Below are positions 4,772-5,493 of a DNA stretch of 5,493 bases, one piece after another. The first letter of the stretch is position 1. Each line of letters begins with the position of its first letter. Position numbers and translations under genes: made by a program. A model generated the notes under the pieces. It was not told the origin of the DNA and did no database searches. It saw only the letters and a program-made list of their open reading frames with translations. This stretch comes from an uncultured Bacteroidales bacterium (GTDB lineage: Bacteria; Bacteroidota; Bacteroidia; Bacteroidales; P3). The stretch lies in the NCBI GenBank assembly GCA_947176875.1, contig CAMWSI010000070.1, forward strand, positions 1 to 5,493, read 5' to 3'.

Positions 4772-5493
4772 ATGGCGGAGATACCATTGGTATATGGCGA
4801 GCGGATTCGTATTTACACGCATTGTACGAACAGCAAGGAACGGTTGCATATTAGGACGTTGTGCGACTTTTTCAACGACGTGGCCGAACAGCATACGCGT
4901 CTGGAGGGGGTCGATGTGCCGATGCTGAACCGGCAGGGGCTGACCTGGATACTCCGCCGTATCCATATCCGCATTCCCGACATGCCGAAAAAGGAAGAGG
5001 AAGTTTGGCTCCGCACCTGGTGTTCGGGCGTGGATGGCTTGTTTGTGAACCGGGATTACGAAATGTCGGTCGGGGAACGGATTCGGGCTCATGCGCATAG
5101 CGAATGGATGCTCATCGATGTCGAGAAGCGGCGGCCTTCGCGTCCCACGCCTTTCATGCAGGAAGAGGCGGCGCGGTGTACGCAACCGGCTTGGGCTTAT
5201 GATTCTTTGTTCGGCAAGACCGAACGGCGCGGTCGTATCGCGTTGCCGGACGGTCGGCCGTTTACGGTCGGTTCGTTCAAGGCGCGTTTCGACGACATCG
5301 ATTTCAACGGTCATGTGACGCAGGCTTCTTATGTGCAGTGGATGATGGACGGATTGCCGTTCGAATTCATGAAAACGCATACGTTGCGCGAGATAGACGT
5401 GATTTATGAAAGGGAGATTCCGCCCTCGGCCACGGTGGAGGTGCGTTGTTTCGAACAGGCGTCGGGGACGGATACCGATACCGATGTCGCGGC
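4772..5493 (+). CDS. Acyl-ACP thioesterase, 3' end beyond window
   Basis: Releases free fatty acids from acyl-acyl carrier protein in the cytoplasm, matching the FatA/FatB-like double hotdog family. The first 240 codons are present; bacterial members are usually about 240-260 residues, so only a short tail is missing. The N-terminal hotdog covers about 5-125, with LTWILRRIHIRIPDMP (57-72) and EVWLRTWC (77-84). The second begins near 166, with FDDIDFNGHVTQASYVQWMMD (173-193 region). D177, N179 and H181 fit the D-x-N-x-H catalytic motif. E215 lies 34 residues after the histidine, the same distance as between the catalytic His and Glu of plant FatB, so it is a good candidate for the fourth active-site residue. 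The usual HVNN after the motif is HVTQ here. The ATG at 4772 is 3 bp after the DUF2147 stop, with AGGGG overlapping that junction as a possible ribosome binding site; co-transcription is very likely. Confidence 0.93.
   Translation, partial: MAEIPLVYGERIRIYTHCTNSKERLHIRTLCDFFNDVAEQHTRLEGVDVPMLNRQGLTWILRRIHIRIPDMPKKEEEVWLRTWCSGVDGLFVNRDYEMSVGERIRAHAHSEWMLIDVEKRRPSRPTPFMQEEAARCTQPAWAYDSLFGKTERRGRIALPDGRPFTVGSFKARFDDIDFNGHVTQASYVQWMMDGLPFEFMKTHTLREIDVIYEREIPPSATVEVRCFEQASGTDTDTDVA

Noticed and set aside
4517..5380. 287-codon open frame on the minus strand
   Set aside because: It is antisense to the end of the DUF2147 gene and most of the acyl-ACP thioesterase gene, both clearly recognised. Its translation is rich in His/Arg/Pro and shows no domain.

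Overview
The window looks like chromosomal DNA of a member of the Bacteroidota, most likely order Bacteroidales. GC content is roughly 50-55% by eye. Three non-coding regions carry promoter pairs of the Bacteroidota primary-sigma type (TTG or TTTG, 19-20 bp, then TAnnTTTG or one base off). There are no strong Shine-Dalgarno sequences. The proteins (DUF3127 OB-fold protein, DUF4143-type ATPase remnant, DUF2147 protein next to an acyl-ACP thioesterase) are of kinds common in that phylum. I cannot name a genus.

Layout, left to right. (1) Positions 1-1462, minus strand: the first 487 codons of the DEAH-box helicase HrpB, cut by the window edge. (2) 1502-1855, minus: a remnant of a DUF4143-type ATPase that keeps only the C-terminal part. 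Its 5' side runs into a three-copy repeat with an exact 32-bp period (1821-1895). (3) 1954-1989: a very strong symmetrical terminator. (4) 2011-2427, minus: a DUF3127 protein, which appears to be an auxiliary single-stranded-DNA-binding-like protein with an SSB-type acidic tip. Its long leader starts at a near-ideal promoter at 2559-2589. (5) 2567-2813: non-coding, with six short A-tracts spaced about one helical turn apart. (6) 2814-3987, minus: a two-gene operon of integral membrane proteins, an unrecognised 140-residue protein followed 4 bp later by a YczE/YyaS/YitT-family protein. (7) 3988-4240: a divergent control region with one recognisable promoter facing each way. (8) 4241 to the right edge, plus: an operon of an exported DUF2147 protein and, 3 bp later, an acyl-ACP thioesterase cut by the window edge.

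Functionally the window is a set of small independent units: RNA/DNA helicase, ssDNA-binding-like protein, membrane protein pair, envelope protein plus fatty-acid release enzyme. I see no defence island, CRISPR array, tRNA or rRNA gene, or intact mobile element. The items most worth following up are the SSB-like DUF3127 protein and its leader, the 32-bp repeats at the break of the ATPase remnant, and the unassigned membrane protein paired with the YczE-type protein.
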